Positions 46,522 through 54,607 of a stretch of DNA of 64,000 nucleotides are shown piece by piece (the first letter of the stretch is position 1; each line of letters begins with the position of its first letter). A program made the translations under genes and the position numbers. The DNA comes from Moorella sp. E308F (lineage in GTDB: Bacteria > Bacillota > DSM-521 > Neomoorellales > Neomoorellaceae). Under the pieces are notes generated by a model, which was given only the letters and a program-made list of their open reading frames with translations, did no database searches and was not told the DNA's origin. The stretch spans positions 709,119 to 773,118 of the forward strand of contig NZ_BJKN01000002.1 of assembly GCF_006538365.1 (NCBI RefSeq). The letters are read 5' to 3'.

Positions 46522-47052
46522 CTAGTATTCTATCCCTTTCCTGGCCTTTATCCCCTTTTCATAAGGGTGCTTTACCTGGCGCATTTCCGTTACCAGGTCA
46601 GCAACCTCAATAATTCTAGGCGGGGCATTGCGGCCGGTGAGGATGACTTCCACATGCGGCGGCCGCTCCATCAGGAAAGCCAGGACTTCTTCTTCTGTTA
46701 ACAGGCCGAAATAAAGGGCGTTGTTGATTTCATCCAGGATCAGGATGTCCACCCTGCCGCCAAGCATGGCTTCCCGTGCAAAGGCCAGGGCCGCCCTGGC
46801 CTGCTCATAATCTTCCGGCCTGGCACCGCCCCGGTGGATGAAACCCTTGCGGCCAAAGGTTTTTACCTCTACCTCCGGCGCCAGCCGCGGGAAGGCTTTA
46901 TGTTCGCCGTAGTCAGGCGTTTTCATAAACTGGACAATCAGTACCTTGAGACCGTGCCCGCATGCCCTTAAGGCCAGGCCAAAGGCGGCCGTACTCTTGC
47001 CTTTAGCCTCGCCGGTATAGACCTGCACCAGCCCCAGCTCCAAACCTGCCAA
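46522..47052 (-). CDS. cobO: Cob(I)yrinic acid a,c-diamide adenosyltransferase
   Basis: Transfers the adenosyl group from ATP to corrinoid cobalt. CobO/BtuR family, 176 residues. The P-loop is VYTGEAKGKSTAAFGLALRACGHG near residue 11, KVLIVQFMKTPDYGEHKA is near 36, DILILDEINNALYFGLL near 100 and VILTGRNAPPRIIEVADLVTEM near 135. TTG at 47052 follows AGGAG. It is a single gene between ilvC and rluB. Corrinoid use fits an acetogen with a methyl-branch pathway, which is inference. Confidence 0.94.
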   Translation of the reverse strand: MAGLELGLVQVYTGEAKGKSTAAFGLALRACGHGLKVLIVQFMKTPDYGEHKAFPRLAPEVEVKTFGRKGFIHRGGARPEDYEQARAALAFAREAMLGGRVDILILDEINNALYFGLLTEEEVLAFLMERPPHVEVILTGRNAPPRIIEVADLVTEMRQVKHPYEKGIKARKGIEY

Positions 47053-47102
47053 ATCTTTCTCCTCCTCTCTTTTTCACCTTATTTTACCACACCATTGTCT
47101 TT

Positions 47103-47834
47103 TCAACGAGGAGGAAAATCTAAACCCACCAGGCGATACAGCCGGGTTACTTCGGCAGGAGTAAGGCGGCGGTATTCTCCCGGTTTTAAATCTCCCAGGG
47201 TGAGAAAGGCAAATTTAATGCGTTTCAGCCTGACTACCGGGTGACCTACTGTAGCCAGCATGCGCCTTACTTCTCGTTTGCGTCCTTCACGCAGGGTTAA
47301 TTCCAGCAGGGCATGGTCCCCTTTAATCCGGCGCATTTGTACCCACGCCGGGGCGGTAAGGCCATCTTCCAGCTTGACACCCCGGCGTAAATGGGTAATA
47401 GTATTAGCATCCGGCACTCCTTTTACCAGGGCCAGATAAGTTTTAGGTATACGATAGCGCGGGTGGGTGAGCCTTAAGGTCAATTCTCCATCATTGGTAA
47501 GTAATAAAAGGCCTTCGGTAGCATAATCCAGGCGGCCGACGGGATATAACCTGGCAGGCACGTCTTTGACCAGGTCAACTACTTTAGGGCGCCCCTGGGG
47601 GTCGGAGACCGTTGTTACATAACCGGGCGGCTTATATAATAATACATAGACTTTTTCTTCCGGACCGGTAATAGGCCGGCCATCGACAGTTACCTCGTCC
47701 CGGCCCGGTATTATCTGGACGCCCATAGCAGTAACAATTTTACCATTAACCTTTACCCGGCCGGCCCGGATCATCTCCTCCGCATGACGCCGAGAAGCCA
47801 CCCCCGTTTGGGCCAGGTATTTTTGTAAACGCAT
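47103..47834 (-). CDS. rluB: Ribosomal large-subunit pseudouridine synthase, RluB/RsuA family
   Basis: Converts uridine to pseudouridine in rRNA. Residues 1-60 form an S4 RNA-binding domain (MRLQKYLAQTGVASRRHAEEMIRAGRV). The catalytic domain has YPVGRLDYATEGLLLLTNDGELT near residue 95, with the catalytic aspartate, and REGRKREVRRMLATVGHPVVRLKR near 180. The 243 residues are normal for the family. In Firmicutes it commonly sits near scpAB and the spm genes, as in this window. Confidence 0.93.
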   Translation of the reverse strand: MRLQKYLAQTGVASRRHAEEMIRAGRVKVNGKIVTAMGVQIIPGRDEVTVDGRPITGPEEKVYVLLYKPPGYVTTVSDPQGRPKVVDLVKDVPARLYPVGRLDYATEGLLLLTNDGELTLRLTHPRYRIPKTYLALVKGVPDANTITHLRRGVKLEDGLTAPAWVQMRRIKGDHALLELTLREGRKREVRRMLATVGHPVVRLKRIKFAFLTLGDLKPGEYRRLTPAEVTRLYRLVGLDFPPR

Positions 47835-48021
47835 AAAAACCTCCGTTAACGTTATTATGCTATCATAATTCCCCTTTTAAAGGCAATAGTGCTATACTGA
47901 TTTTTTTATAAAGACTACCCTTACATCACGACAATAATGTTACCCTCTGGGTACTATCAGAAAATATTACAGTCCCGGGGTTATTTTAGCCAGGAAAAGT
48001 CTCGCACGAGGGGGTTCCACT

Positions 48022-48621
48022 TTGTCCCGTCACCGTCTCATCTTGCTTGCCATTGCTATGATTCTTATCTTTTTTCTGCTGACCGCTGCCATACCCCATG
48101 CGGCCAATCTCGATCTCCTGGTCCTGGCAGGTATAATGGCCCGGCGAACGCCTGCGGCTACCCATTTCTTCAGGTTTATTACTTTCTTCGGCACCCCGAC
48201 TTTCTTTTATCCTGCAACGGCTGCTTTGAGTCTTGCCTACTATACCTGGCGTCGTTGGCAGGGCTTTTGGGGCGTGTTAATTACCATGAATGGTACCTGG
48301 GGCATTATGGAATGGCTAAAAAATTTTTATCACCGTCCCAGGCCCAGTCTCGGCCCCCTGGAACCTGCACCGGGCTTTAGTTTTCCCAGCGGTCACGCCA
48401 TGATGGGAACCGTCTTCTTTGGTCTCCTGGTCCTGTGGTTGTTAAAAATATGCCCTCCCCGTTGTCGCGGCCATATGGTTCCGGTTACCCTTATTTTTTT
48501 GCTTTTACTGGGTTTCAGCCGCCTTTACCTGGGTGTGCACTACCCCACCGATGTCCTGGCCGGTTATGCCGCCGGCATGAGTATCCTGGCCCTATTCCTG
48601 GCCTGGTGGAAAGAAGGCTAG
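48022..48621 (+). CDS. PAP2-family membrane phosphatase
   Basis: A lipid-phosphate phosphatase-like membrane protein of 199 residues with about six helices. It has the three-part phosphatase signature: KNFYHRPRPS near residue 110, FPSGHAM near 125 and SRLYLGVHYPTDVLAGY near 170. Likely substrates are undecaprenyl diphosphate or phosphatidylglycerol phosphate; the sequence does not decide. TTG at 48022 follows GAGGGGGTT. The 187-base gap before it (47835-48021) serves it and rluB divergently and contains an ATTATG/CATAAT inverted repeat but no gene. Confidence 0.88.
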   Translation: MSRHRLILLAIAMILIFFLLTAAIPHAANLDLLVLAGIMARRTPAATHFFRFITFFGTPTFFYPATAALSLAYYTWRRWQGFWGVLITMNGTWGIMEWLKNFYHRPRPSLGPLEPAPGFSFPSGHAMMGTVFFGLLVLWLLKICPPRCRGHMVPVTLIFLLLLGFSRLYLGVHYPTDVLAGYAAGMSILALFLAWWKEG

Positions 48622-48643
48622 AACACGGGGAGGTAACGCCATC

Positions 48644-49189
48644 ATGCCGAAAGAATTGTTTACCATTAGCCATTATCCCTCTCCTATCGGTAACCTGACG
48701 ATAGTAACAGGCCCGGCGGGCCTCTGCCGCCTGTCATTCCCCGGGGAGGCACCTGGAACAACCCCCAGCTACCTGGCCCAAAAATCCCGTGGCGCAACCA
48801 TCAACGTGGATGAAAACGGCAGCTCTTGCCGGGAAGTTCTCCGGCAGCTGGACGAGTACTTTGACGGCCGGCGCTTTTCTTTTTCCCTGCGCCTGGACCT
48901 CCGCGGTACGCCCTTCCAGCTGGCCGTCTGGTCAGCCCTGCAAAAGATCCCCTACGGTACCACCTGCAGTTACAGCCATATTGCCCGGGTCATCGGCAGG
49001 CCGGGAGCGGTCCGGGCTGTAGGACAGGCCATCGGCCGTAATCCTGTCGGTATTATTATACCCTGTCACCGGGTCATTGGTAAGGACGGCCGGCTGGTAG
49101 GTTTTTTGGGGGGGCTGGCAACCAAAGAGTGGCTGTTGAATTTCGAGAAGGGTAATTTAAAAACTAACCAAACATCAACCGGCAGATAA
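48644..49189 (+). CDS. ogt: Methylated-DNA-protein-cysteine methyltransferase
   Basis: Suicide enzyme that removes methyl groups from O6-methylguanine in DNA. The 181 residues include an N-terminal RNase H-like domain and the C-terminal active domain: GTPFQLAVWSALQKIPYGTTCSYSHIA near residues 88-114, RAVGQAIGRNP near 126, and the acceptor cysteine in IIIPCHRVIGKDG near 139. It follows the PAP2 gene by 22 bases. Its last 26 bases overlap the end of spmB on the other strand. Confidence 0.94.
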   Translation: MPKELFTISHYPSPIGNLTIVTGPAGLCRLSFPGEAPGTTPSYLAQKSRGATINVDENGSSCREVLRQLDEYFDGRRFSFSLRLDLRGTPFQLAVWSALQKIPYGTTCSYSHIARVIGRPGAVRAVGQAIGRNPVGIIIPCHRVIGKDGRLVGFLGGLATKEWLLNFEKGNLKTNQTSTGR

Positions 49190-49697
49190 CGATGGCGGCT
49201 ATAAGGCTGGAAATATCGGCCAGGAGCCCCAGGGCCAGGGCGTAGCGATAGCGCCGCACCCCTACCGACCCAAAATAAACCGTCAGGACATAAAAGGTAG
49301 TATCGGTACTGCCCTGCATCACCGAAGCCAGGCGGCCGATAAAGGAATCCGGGCCGTAGTTGCCGATTAGCTCGGCTGCTATTCCCAGAGCTCCCCCGCC
49401 GGAAAGGGGCCGCATGATGGCCAGAGGTAAAATTTCTCCCGGCACGCCAATCAGTTGAAGGACAGGGTTCAGTAGCCGCGCCAAGAGGTCCATGGCCCCG
49501 GAAGCCCGGAAAACCCCGATGGCCACCAGCATGCCCACCAGGAAAGGAATAATCTTTACTGCCACCTTGAATCCGTCTTCGGCCCCGGCAACAAAGGTTT
49601 CATAAACCGGTACGCCCCGCAGGTACCCATACAGGGGGATAAAAAAAAGAACCATGGGAATCGCCCAGCGCGAAACCTCAAGTATGAGTTCAGTCAC
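49164..49697 (-). CDS. spmB: Spore maturation protein B
   Basis: Membrane protein with a nucleoside-recognition (Gate) domain, 177 residues and about four helices. With SpmA it is needed for full dehydration of the spore core in Bacillus. Visible marks are ETFVAGAEDGFKVAVKIIPFLVGMLVAIGVFRASGAMD near residues 33-70, RPLSGGGALGIAAELIGNYGPDSFIGRLASVMQGSTDTTFYVL from about 95, and FGSVGVRRYRYAL near 142. It starts seven bases after spmA. Confidence 0.94.
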   Translation of the reverse strand: MTELILEVSRWAIPMVLFFIPLYGYLRGVPVYETFVAGAEDGFKVAVKIIPFLVGMLVAIGVFRASGAMDLLARLLNPVLQLIGVPGEILPLAIMRPLSGGGALGIAAELIGNYGPDSFIGRLASVMQGSTDTTFYVLTVYFGSVGVRRYRYALALGLLADISSLIAAIVICRLMFG

Positions 49698-49703
49698 GTT
49701 CCT

Positions 49704-50294
49704 TCACCCCCGGCGCCCGTTATAAAACCGGCGCAAGAAACGATCGGCAACCACGGCCGTGATCATGCTGAATCCGGTTGCTAAAATAGTAGGTCCGACG
49801 ATGATGGTCGGGTCGGTGGAGCTGGCTGCCGCCCGGATGCCAATTATGGTCGCCGGAATAAGGGTCAGGCAGCCGGTATTTAATCCCAAAAAGGTACACA
49901 TGGCCGGGGTGGCTTCTTCAGGGCGGGGGTTTAAAGTTTGTAATTCCTGCATGGCCTTGAGGCCAAAAGGGGTGGCGGCATTGCCCAGGCCCAGGATGTT
50001 AGCGCTTAAATTCATAATGATCGAACCAATGGCCGGGTGATCCCGTGGTATTTCCGGGAAAAGATAACAGGTAAAGGGGCGTAAAAGCCGCGCCAGGAGG
50101 CCTACCAGGCCGGCTTCCTCGGCAATCTTTAAAAGCCCGAGCCACATGGACATGAGCCCAATCAGTTCAAAGGCCAGGGTTACGGCCGTCTGGGCCGCCT
50201 CCAGTGAAGCTTCGGTAACTACTTCAATGTGGCCGGTAAAGCTGGCCACGATAATGCCTGCTAGAAGCATTAATAACCAGATGATATTAACCAT
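49704..50294 (-). CDS. spmA: Spore maturation protein A
   Basis: Partner of SpmB, 196 residues, five or so membrane helices, with the Gate domain. I chose ATG at 50294 since GGAGGG lies eight bases before it and MVNIIWLLMLLAGII is the usual N-terminus; an ATG at 50309 adds five residues. Conserved parts are EAAQTAVTLAFELIGLMSMWLGLLKIAEEAGL near residue 30-62, LSANILGLGNAATPFGLKAM near 105 and FLGLNTGCLTLIPATIIGIRA near 138. It lies before spmB in the same operon. Confidence 0.94.
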   Translation of the reverse strand: MVNIIWLLMLLAGIIVASFTGHIEVVTEASLEAAQTAVTLAFELIGLMSMWLGLLKIAEEAGLVGLLARLLRPFTCYLFPEIPRDHPAIGSIIMNLSANILGLGNAATPFGLKAMQELQTLNPRPEEATPAMCTFLGLNTGCLTLIPATIIGIRAAASSTDPTIIVGPTILATGFSMITAVVADRFLRRFYNGRRG

Positions 50295-50383
50295 TGCCAT
50301 TCCCTCCATAATTTACCTTCCTGGTAACATTTATGAAGGGAGGGCATTTTCTAGAACGGGACTTGAGAGGCCGGAAACAAATT

Positions 50384-50410
50384 AAAAACCCGGTATATGA
50401 GAACCCGGGC
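50384..50410 (-). terminator. Terminator after gerW
   Basis: CCCGG and CCGGG pair across GTTCTCATATA and are followed by TTTTTAATTTG on the minus strand, about 20 bases after the gerW stop. Confidence 0.7.
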
Positions 50411-50429
50411 CATAGTCTCAGGGATTATT

Positions 50430-50891
50430 TCATGTCCCTTCCTGGTGGCGTAAGACCATTTTCGTTCGTACAGGGGCGGGGGAATTATTGCCGTTACCCT
50501 TTTCCTTCTTACCTTTCCCCAGGAGTTCCTGGAGCCTTTCCAGCACCTGGGGGGCGACATCGATAATCCGGTCCACAACAGCATTGCCGTCAACCGGCAG
50601 CAGCCGGATTTGCTCCTTTCCCACCACCAGGAAGCCCACCGGCTGGACGGAAACACCGGCGCCGCTACCGCCGCCAAAGGGTAAGGATTTACCGCCTCCA
50701 CCACCGTCTTCCTGGCCGGGTTCATATTCAGTGCCTCCGGCAACAAAACCGGCCGAAACGCGGGATACAGGGACGATCACATGGCCGTCCGGCGTTTCTA
50801 TAGGATCGCCCACAACGGTATTAACATCAACCATATCCTTGATGCTTTCCATGGCGGTCTTCATTAAAGCCTCTATGGGATGTTCGGGCAC
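50430..50891 (-). CDS. gerW: Spore protein GerW (YtfJ family)
   Basis: A small soluble protein of sporulating Firmicutes, needed for normal germination in Bacillus. I start at GTG 50891 (153 residues), because GAGGAGGGG precedes it and the protein then begins with the family pattern x-EHPIEALMKTAMESIKDMVDVNTVVGDPI. The centre is glycine-rich (EDGGGGGKSLPFGGGSGAG near 75). The core GVSVQPVGFLVVGKEQIRLLPVDG follows. A longer start at 50939 is open. It overlaps the DUF2953 gene upstream, the ytfI-ytfJ arrangement known from Bacillus. Confidence 0.9.
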   Translation of the reverse strand: MPEHPIEALMKTAMESIKDMVDVNTVVGDPIETPDGHVIVPVSRVSAGFVAGGTEYEPGQEDGGGGGKSLPFGGGSGAGVSVQPVGFLVVGKEQIRLLPVDGNAVVDRIIDVAPQVLERLQELLGKGKKEKGNGNNSPAPVRTKMVLRHQEGT

Positions 50892-51580
50892 CTGCACCTG
50901 CCCCTCCTCATCTGCCAGACTATCTGCAGCAACAGCCATAAAGATTGTACTCCGGCACTTATAATATGACCTAACTTAAGGGTAAATATGCAGTTGAAAT
51001 CGGCCTGCCAGCCCGGCGTATCGAAGAGAGGTGTTACCTGCCATTCGGGTGCGCGGAAATCCAGTCGGGCTCGCCGCCGCAGGTTCTGATACATCCAGGC
51101 CAGGATGGTCCAGCTGGTACCGTAAACAAAAGCCGTAGTTGCCGGATCACCCGTCCCCAGGGTTAAAAATAAACGCCAATGCCGGCAGGTCACCCGGGCG
51201 AAAAAATGCCGCCAGATGCCCTTTAAATTATTTAATTTATGTAACCAGTACCCTAACGGCCCGGCGGTGATGAAGCAGGCTATCCGACCGGCATTCCACC
51301 TTTTGCCCCTGGCAGGACGCTGGGCTACTTCCCCGGGTAATCCTGCTTCTACCCTTTCTCCCGGCAAGAGGGTTTCCAGTCGCCGGTGACTTTGCCCCGG
51401 CCACCAGTCACGGAAGGCGGGGAATGCCACTTCCCACCGGCCCCAGTCTCCCGGTAAATTAAGTTTTATCTCAAGTTTTTCTTCTCCAGCTATTTGCCGG
51501 TAAGTTACCTCCAGCTGCACCGGTACCAGGAGTAATAAAAGGAAACCCGCAACTATCCCTGCCGTCCAGGCCCACAACAC
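50873..51580 (-). CDS. DUF2953 family protein (YtfI-like)
   Basis: A 235-residue protein with an N-terminal membrane helix (residues 5-20, ending VPVQLEVTYR) and a mixed domain. Near the C-terminus YGTSWTILAWMYQNLRRRARLDFRAPEW and a final helix KLGHIISAGVQSLWLLL give the family pattern. Function is unknown; it is conserved next to gerW/ytfJ and probably expressed in sporulation. The final basic stretch RRGRCRCPN is encoded in the overlap with gerW. Confidence 0.82.
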   Translation of the reverse strand: MLWAWTAGIVAGFLLLLLVPVQLEVTYRQIAGEEKLEIKLNLPGDWGRWEVAFPAFRDWWPGQSHRRLETLLPGERVEAGLPGEVAQRPARGKRWNAGRIACFITAGPLGYWLHKLNNLKGIWRHFFARVTCRHWRLFLTLGTGDPATTAFVYGTSWTILAWMYQNLRRRARLDFRAPEWQVTPLFDTPGWQADFNCIFTLKLGHIISAGVQSLWLLLQIVWQMRRGRCRCPNIP

Positions 51581-51637
51581 TTCACCACCCCCGGCAGCCA
51601 GTTTGCCCCTATTTTTCCACCGGAGGCGCCTTATATA

Positions 51638-52180
51638 CTATTCCTGCCCGGCCGCCGCTTCATCCAGGGGCGGCAGCTCGGATAAATCTTTTAAACCCAA
51701 AAATTCCAGAAAGCGAGGAGTGGTAGCATAAAGGATGGGCCGGCCGGGGGCGTCTTTACGCCCTGCTTCCTGGACAAGGCCACGGCTTAAGAGGGTATTT
51801 AAAACTCCATCCACCTTGACTCCGCGGATATTTTCTATTTCCGCCCGGGTAACGGGCTGGCGGTAGGCAATAATGGCCAGGGTTTCCAGGGCGGCCATGG
51901 ACAGGGCCGGCAACTCGGGTTGCAGGAAGGCCTCAACATAATTAGCAAACTGGGGCCGGGTGCACATCTGGTAGCCGCCGGCTACCTCCCGGATCTGCAG
52001 GCCCCGCCCCTCTTCATCATAGAGCGTTTTCAATTCTAAAGCCAGCTCAACTACATCATCGCTACTCAGCCCCAGGCAGGCGGCCAGGGTACCAACCGGT
52101 ACCGGCCCCCCGGCTACAAAGAGGAGGCACTCCAGGGCTGCCCTTTTATCTTCGCTAAAAAATAACGGCAAAGGGATCAC
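51638..52180 (-). CDS. scpB: Segregation and condensation protein B
   Basis: Kleisin-associated subunit of the SMC condensin complex, 180 residues. Two winged helices are seen: ALECLLFVAGGPVPVGTLAACLGLS near residue 14 and ALSMAALETLAIIAYRQPVTRAEIENIRGVKVDGVLNTLLSRGLVQEAGR near 91-140, followed by PILYATTPRFLEFLGLKDLSELP. It overlaps scpA by four bases. Confidence 0.95.
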   Translation of the reverse strand: MIPLPLFFSEDKRAALECLLFVAGGPVPVGTLAACLGLSSDDVVELALELKTLYDEEGRGLQIREVAGGYQMCTRPQFANYVEAFLQPELPALSMAALETLAIIAYRQPVTRAEIENIRGVKVDGVLNTLLSRGLVQEAGRKDAPGRPILYATTPRFLEFLGLKDLSELPPLDEAAAGQE

Positions 52181-52944
52181 CCCCCTGCAGCAGCGGTCTC
52201 ACCGGGCGACAGCCGGCTTACTTTAATAGTACCAAAGGCTTCTTCCTGGACAAGGCTTACCCGTCCCCGGCGCGCCAGTTCCAGCAGGGCCAGGAAGGTC
52301 AGCGCCACTTCCAGGCGCGTGGGCCGGGGACTTAAAAGAGTGGCCAGGGTAAGGTCCTCCTCCTGTTTGAGGCGCCGCAGGATGGTGCGTATTTGCCCCA
52401 CCAGGGTCAGGGCCGGGCGGGTAATGGTACGGGTTTCCGGCTTGGGGGTGACAGGTTGCCTTGCCAGCACCCTAACCAGGGCGCGGGCTAGATCTACAGG
52501 TGTTATCCCGGCCAGGGGGTTAACACCAGCCAGGGCCCGGGCGACGGCTTCCTGGTCCAGGGGACGGCCAAAGACAAGGGCTCCTTGAGCTGCTAGATCG
52601 CCGAGATGGGCGGCTGCCTCCCGGTAGCGGCGGTATTCTATAAGACGCTCGGCCAGGAGCCTGGCGGGGTCCTCGCCCTCTCCCTTTTCTTCCTCTCCCG
52701 ACCCGCCCTTAAGGGGGCGTTGCAGGAGCAGCCTGGCCTTGAGGGCTAACAGTTCGGCGCCCAGGACTAAAAATTCACTGGCCCAGTCCAGGTCTAGCTC
52801 CTCTACTTCATGGAGGTATTCCAGGTACTGGGCCGTCACCTCGGCAACAGGTATAGCCTGGATATCGATTTCCTGGCGTTCAATCAGGGTGAGGAGGAGA
52901 TCGAGGGGGCCCTGAAATATATCCAGCCGAATATTGCCGATCAT
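52177..52944 (-). CDS. scpA: Segregation and condensation protein A
   Basis: Kleisin subunit that bridges the SMC heads. I start at ATG 52944 (255 residues), where IRLDIFQGPLDLLLTLIERQEIDIQAIPVAEV is the usual N-terminus and GGGGTGGGG precedes it; the longer frame runs into the trpS end. The N-terminal helical domain also has EFLVLGAELLALKARLLL near 70. The middle is charged (KGGSGEEEKGEGED) and the C-terminal winged helix ends in LALLELARRGRVSLVQEEAFGTI. Coupled to scpB. Confidence 0.94.
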   Translation of the reverse strand: MIGNIRLDIFQGPLDLLLTLIERQEIDIQAIPVAEVTAQYLEYLHEVEELDLDWASEFLVLGAELLALKARLLLQRPLKGGSGEEEKGEGEDPARLLAERLIEYRRYREAAAHLGDLAAQGALVFGRPLDQEAVARALAGVNPLAGITPVDLARALVRVLARQPVTPKPETRTITRPALTLVGQIRTILRRLKQEEDLTLATLLSPRPTRLEVALTFLALLELARRGRVSLVQEEAFGTIKVSRLSPGETAAAGG

Positions 52945-52963
52945 GCGCCCCACCCCATTTAAG

Positions 52964-53941
52964 TTACACTCCCATGGCCTCCCGGACCATGGCCATAGTC
53001 CGGCCCGCCGTGGCCCTGGCTTTTGCGGCTCCGGCTGCCAGGATCTCATCAACCAGCTCCGGCCGCGCCGCCCAACGGGCCCGGCGCTCCCGGACTGGTT
53101 CCAGGAAGGCGTTTATTTTTTCCGCCAGGCGTTTTTTGCAGGGGACACAGCCAATGCGGCCGCCCCGGCAGCTGACCCGCGTCTCTTCAATTTCTTCACC
53201 ATTATAAATCTCGTGGTAGCGGTGGACCAGGCATACTTCCGGGTGCCCGGGATCGGTTTTGTGAATCCGGGCCGGGTCGGTAACCATAAGCCGGACCCTT
53301 TCCCACACCTCTTCCGGTGCAGCCGACATGGGAATGTCATTGTGATAGCTTTTACTCATCTTGCGGCCGTCAATGCCGGGTAACATGGCGACTTTAGCTA
53401 ACAGGGCCTGGGGCTCGGGGAAAAGGGAAGTTTTATACAGGTAGTTAAACCGGCGCGCCACTTCCCGGCAGAACTCCAGATGGGGCAACTGGTCTTCGCC
53501 CACCGGGACGCCGTCGGCCAGGTAGATAAGGATATCAGCGGCCATCAGGAGGGGATAGCCCAAAAAACCATAGGTTGACACGTCCTTACCCTCTTTACCC
53601 AGCTGCTGGATCTGATCCTTGTAGGTGGGGACGCGTTCCAGCCAGGACAAGGGGGTGAACATGGAAAAGAGCAGATGGAGCTCGGCATGTTCCTTGACAT
53701 GGGACTGGACGAAGATGGTGCTGCGCTCGGGGTCTAATCCGGCGCCCAACCAGTCAAGGAGCATGGCGCGGATATTCTCCTGCAGCTCTGCGGTATTGTC
53801 ATAACCTGTAGTCAGGGCGTGCCAGTCGGAAATAAAGTAAAAGCATTCGTTTTCTTCCTGCAGGCGCACCCAATTTTCCAGCACGCTCAGGTGGCCGATA
53901 TGCAGCCGCCCCGTGGGTCGCATGCCGCTCAAAATACGCAT
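52964..53941 (-). CDS. trpS: Tryptophanyl-tRNA synthetase
   Basis: Charges tRNA(Trp). Class I synthetase of 325 residues. HIGH-type motif GRLHIGHLSVLENW near residue 11, KMSKSYHNDIP near 192. A GCVPCKKRLAEKINAFL segment near 268 precedes the C-terminal helix. I prefer ATG 53941 (MRILSGMRPTGRLHIGH) since AGGAG is 11 bases upstream; GTG at 53953 adds four residues. No T-box leader precedes it: the next gene is 8 bases upstream of that GTG on the same strand. Confidence 0.96.
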   Translation of the reverse strand: MRILSGMRPTGRLHIGHLSVLENWVRLQEENECFYFISDWHALTTGYDNTAELQENIRAMLLDWLGAGLDPERSTIFVQSHVKEHAELHLLFSMFTPLSWLERVPTYKDQIQQLGKEGKDVSTYGFLGYPLLMAADILIYLADGVPVGEDQLPHLEFCREVARRFNYLYKTSLFPEPQALLAKVAMLPGIDGRKMSKSYHNDIPMSAAPEEVWERVRLMVTDPARIHKTDPGHPEVCLVHRYHEIYNGEEIEETRVSCRGGRIGCVPCKKRLAEKINAFLEPVRERRARWAARPELVDEILAAGAAKARATAGRTMAMVREAMGV

Positions 53942-53961
53942 TCTATGAAACACTCCTCTAC

Positions 53962-54591
53962 TTATATAAATGCCAGGCCGCTGGCCGTAATAATCAAATC
54001 GAGTACCAGGGTAACCAGAGGACCCATGATGCGGCCGATAATTCCAGTAGCAATAAGGAGCAGTAAAAGCAAGGTACCGTAGCTTTCTAACTGGTAAACT
54101 GCCGCCGCTCCTTCCGGGGGTAAGATGCCGGCCAGGACGCGGGAACCGTCCAGGGGCGGTACGGGGATAAGGTTAAAAACAGCCAGGACCACGTTATAAC
54201 CAACCAGGAGGTTTAAAAAAGTAGCCAGCCAGTAGCCGCCTACATCAAACCTGAGAAAGACCTGCAGGACAACTGCCGCCAGGTAGGCCAGCACCAGGTT
54301 CATGGCGGGCCCGGCCAGGCCCACCAGCATCATCCCTTTACGCCGGTCCATCTGGAAGTAATAGGGGTTGATTTGCACCGGTTTAGCCCAGCCAAAACCG
54401 GCCACAATAAGGAGCAGGGTTCCCAGGATGTCCAGGTGGGCCAGGGGGTTTAAGGTTAACCGTCCCTGGTTCCTGGCCGTCGGGTCGCCCAGGATGTAGG
54501 CCATCTTGCCGTGGGCATACTCATGAAAGGTCAGGGCAATTAAAATGGCCGGGATGCCTAAGATCAGCTGGGGTAAACTTTGCAGGTGCAT
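53962..54591 (-). CDS. Site-2 protease family (M50) membrane metalloprotease
   Basis: Zinc protease-like membrane protein of the YwhC/M50B group, 209 residues. The zinc motif FHEYAHGKMAYILGDPTA lies near residue 22-40, and the third ligand is in FNLIPVPPLDGSRVLAGILP near 137. About five helices. Substrate unknown. It lies between the CCA-type nucleotidyltransferase and trpS on the minus strand, spaced 16 and 20 bases. Confidence 0.9.
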   Translation of the reverse strand: MHLQSLPQLILGIPAILIALTFHEYAHGKMAYILGDPTARNQGRLTLNPLAHLDILGTLLLIVAGFGWAKPVQINPYYFQMDRRKGMMLVGLAGPAMNLVLAYLAAVVLQVFLRFDVGGYWLATFLNLLVGYNVVLAVFNLIPVPPLDGSRVLAGILPPEGAAAVYQLESYGTLLLLLLIATGIIGRIMGPLVTLVLDLIITASGLAFI

Positions 54592-54607
54592 GACCGTCTC
54601 CTTTCCA

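Noticed and set aside
49164-49189. Frameshift or truncation where ogt and spmB overlap
   Set aside because: Both proteins reach their family length. This is a simple convergent overlap of 26 bases.
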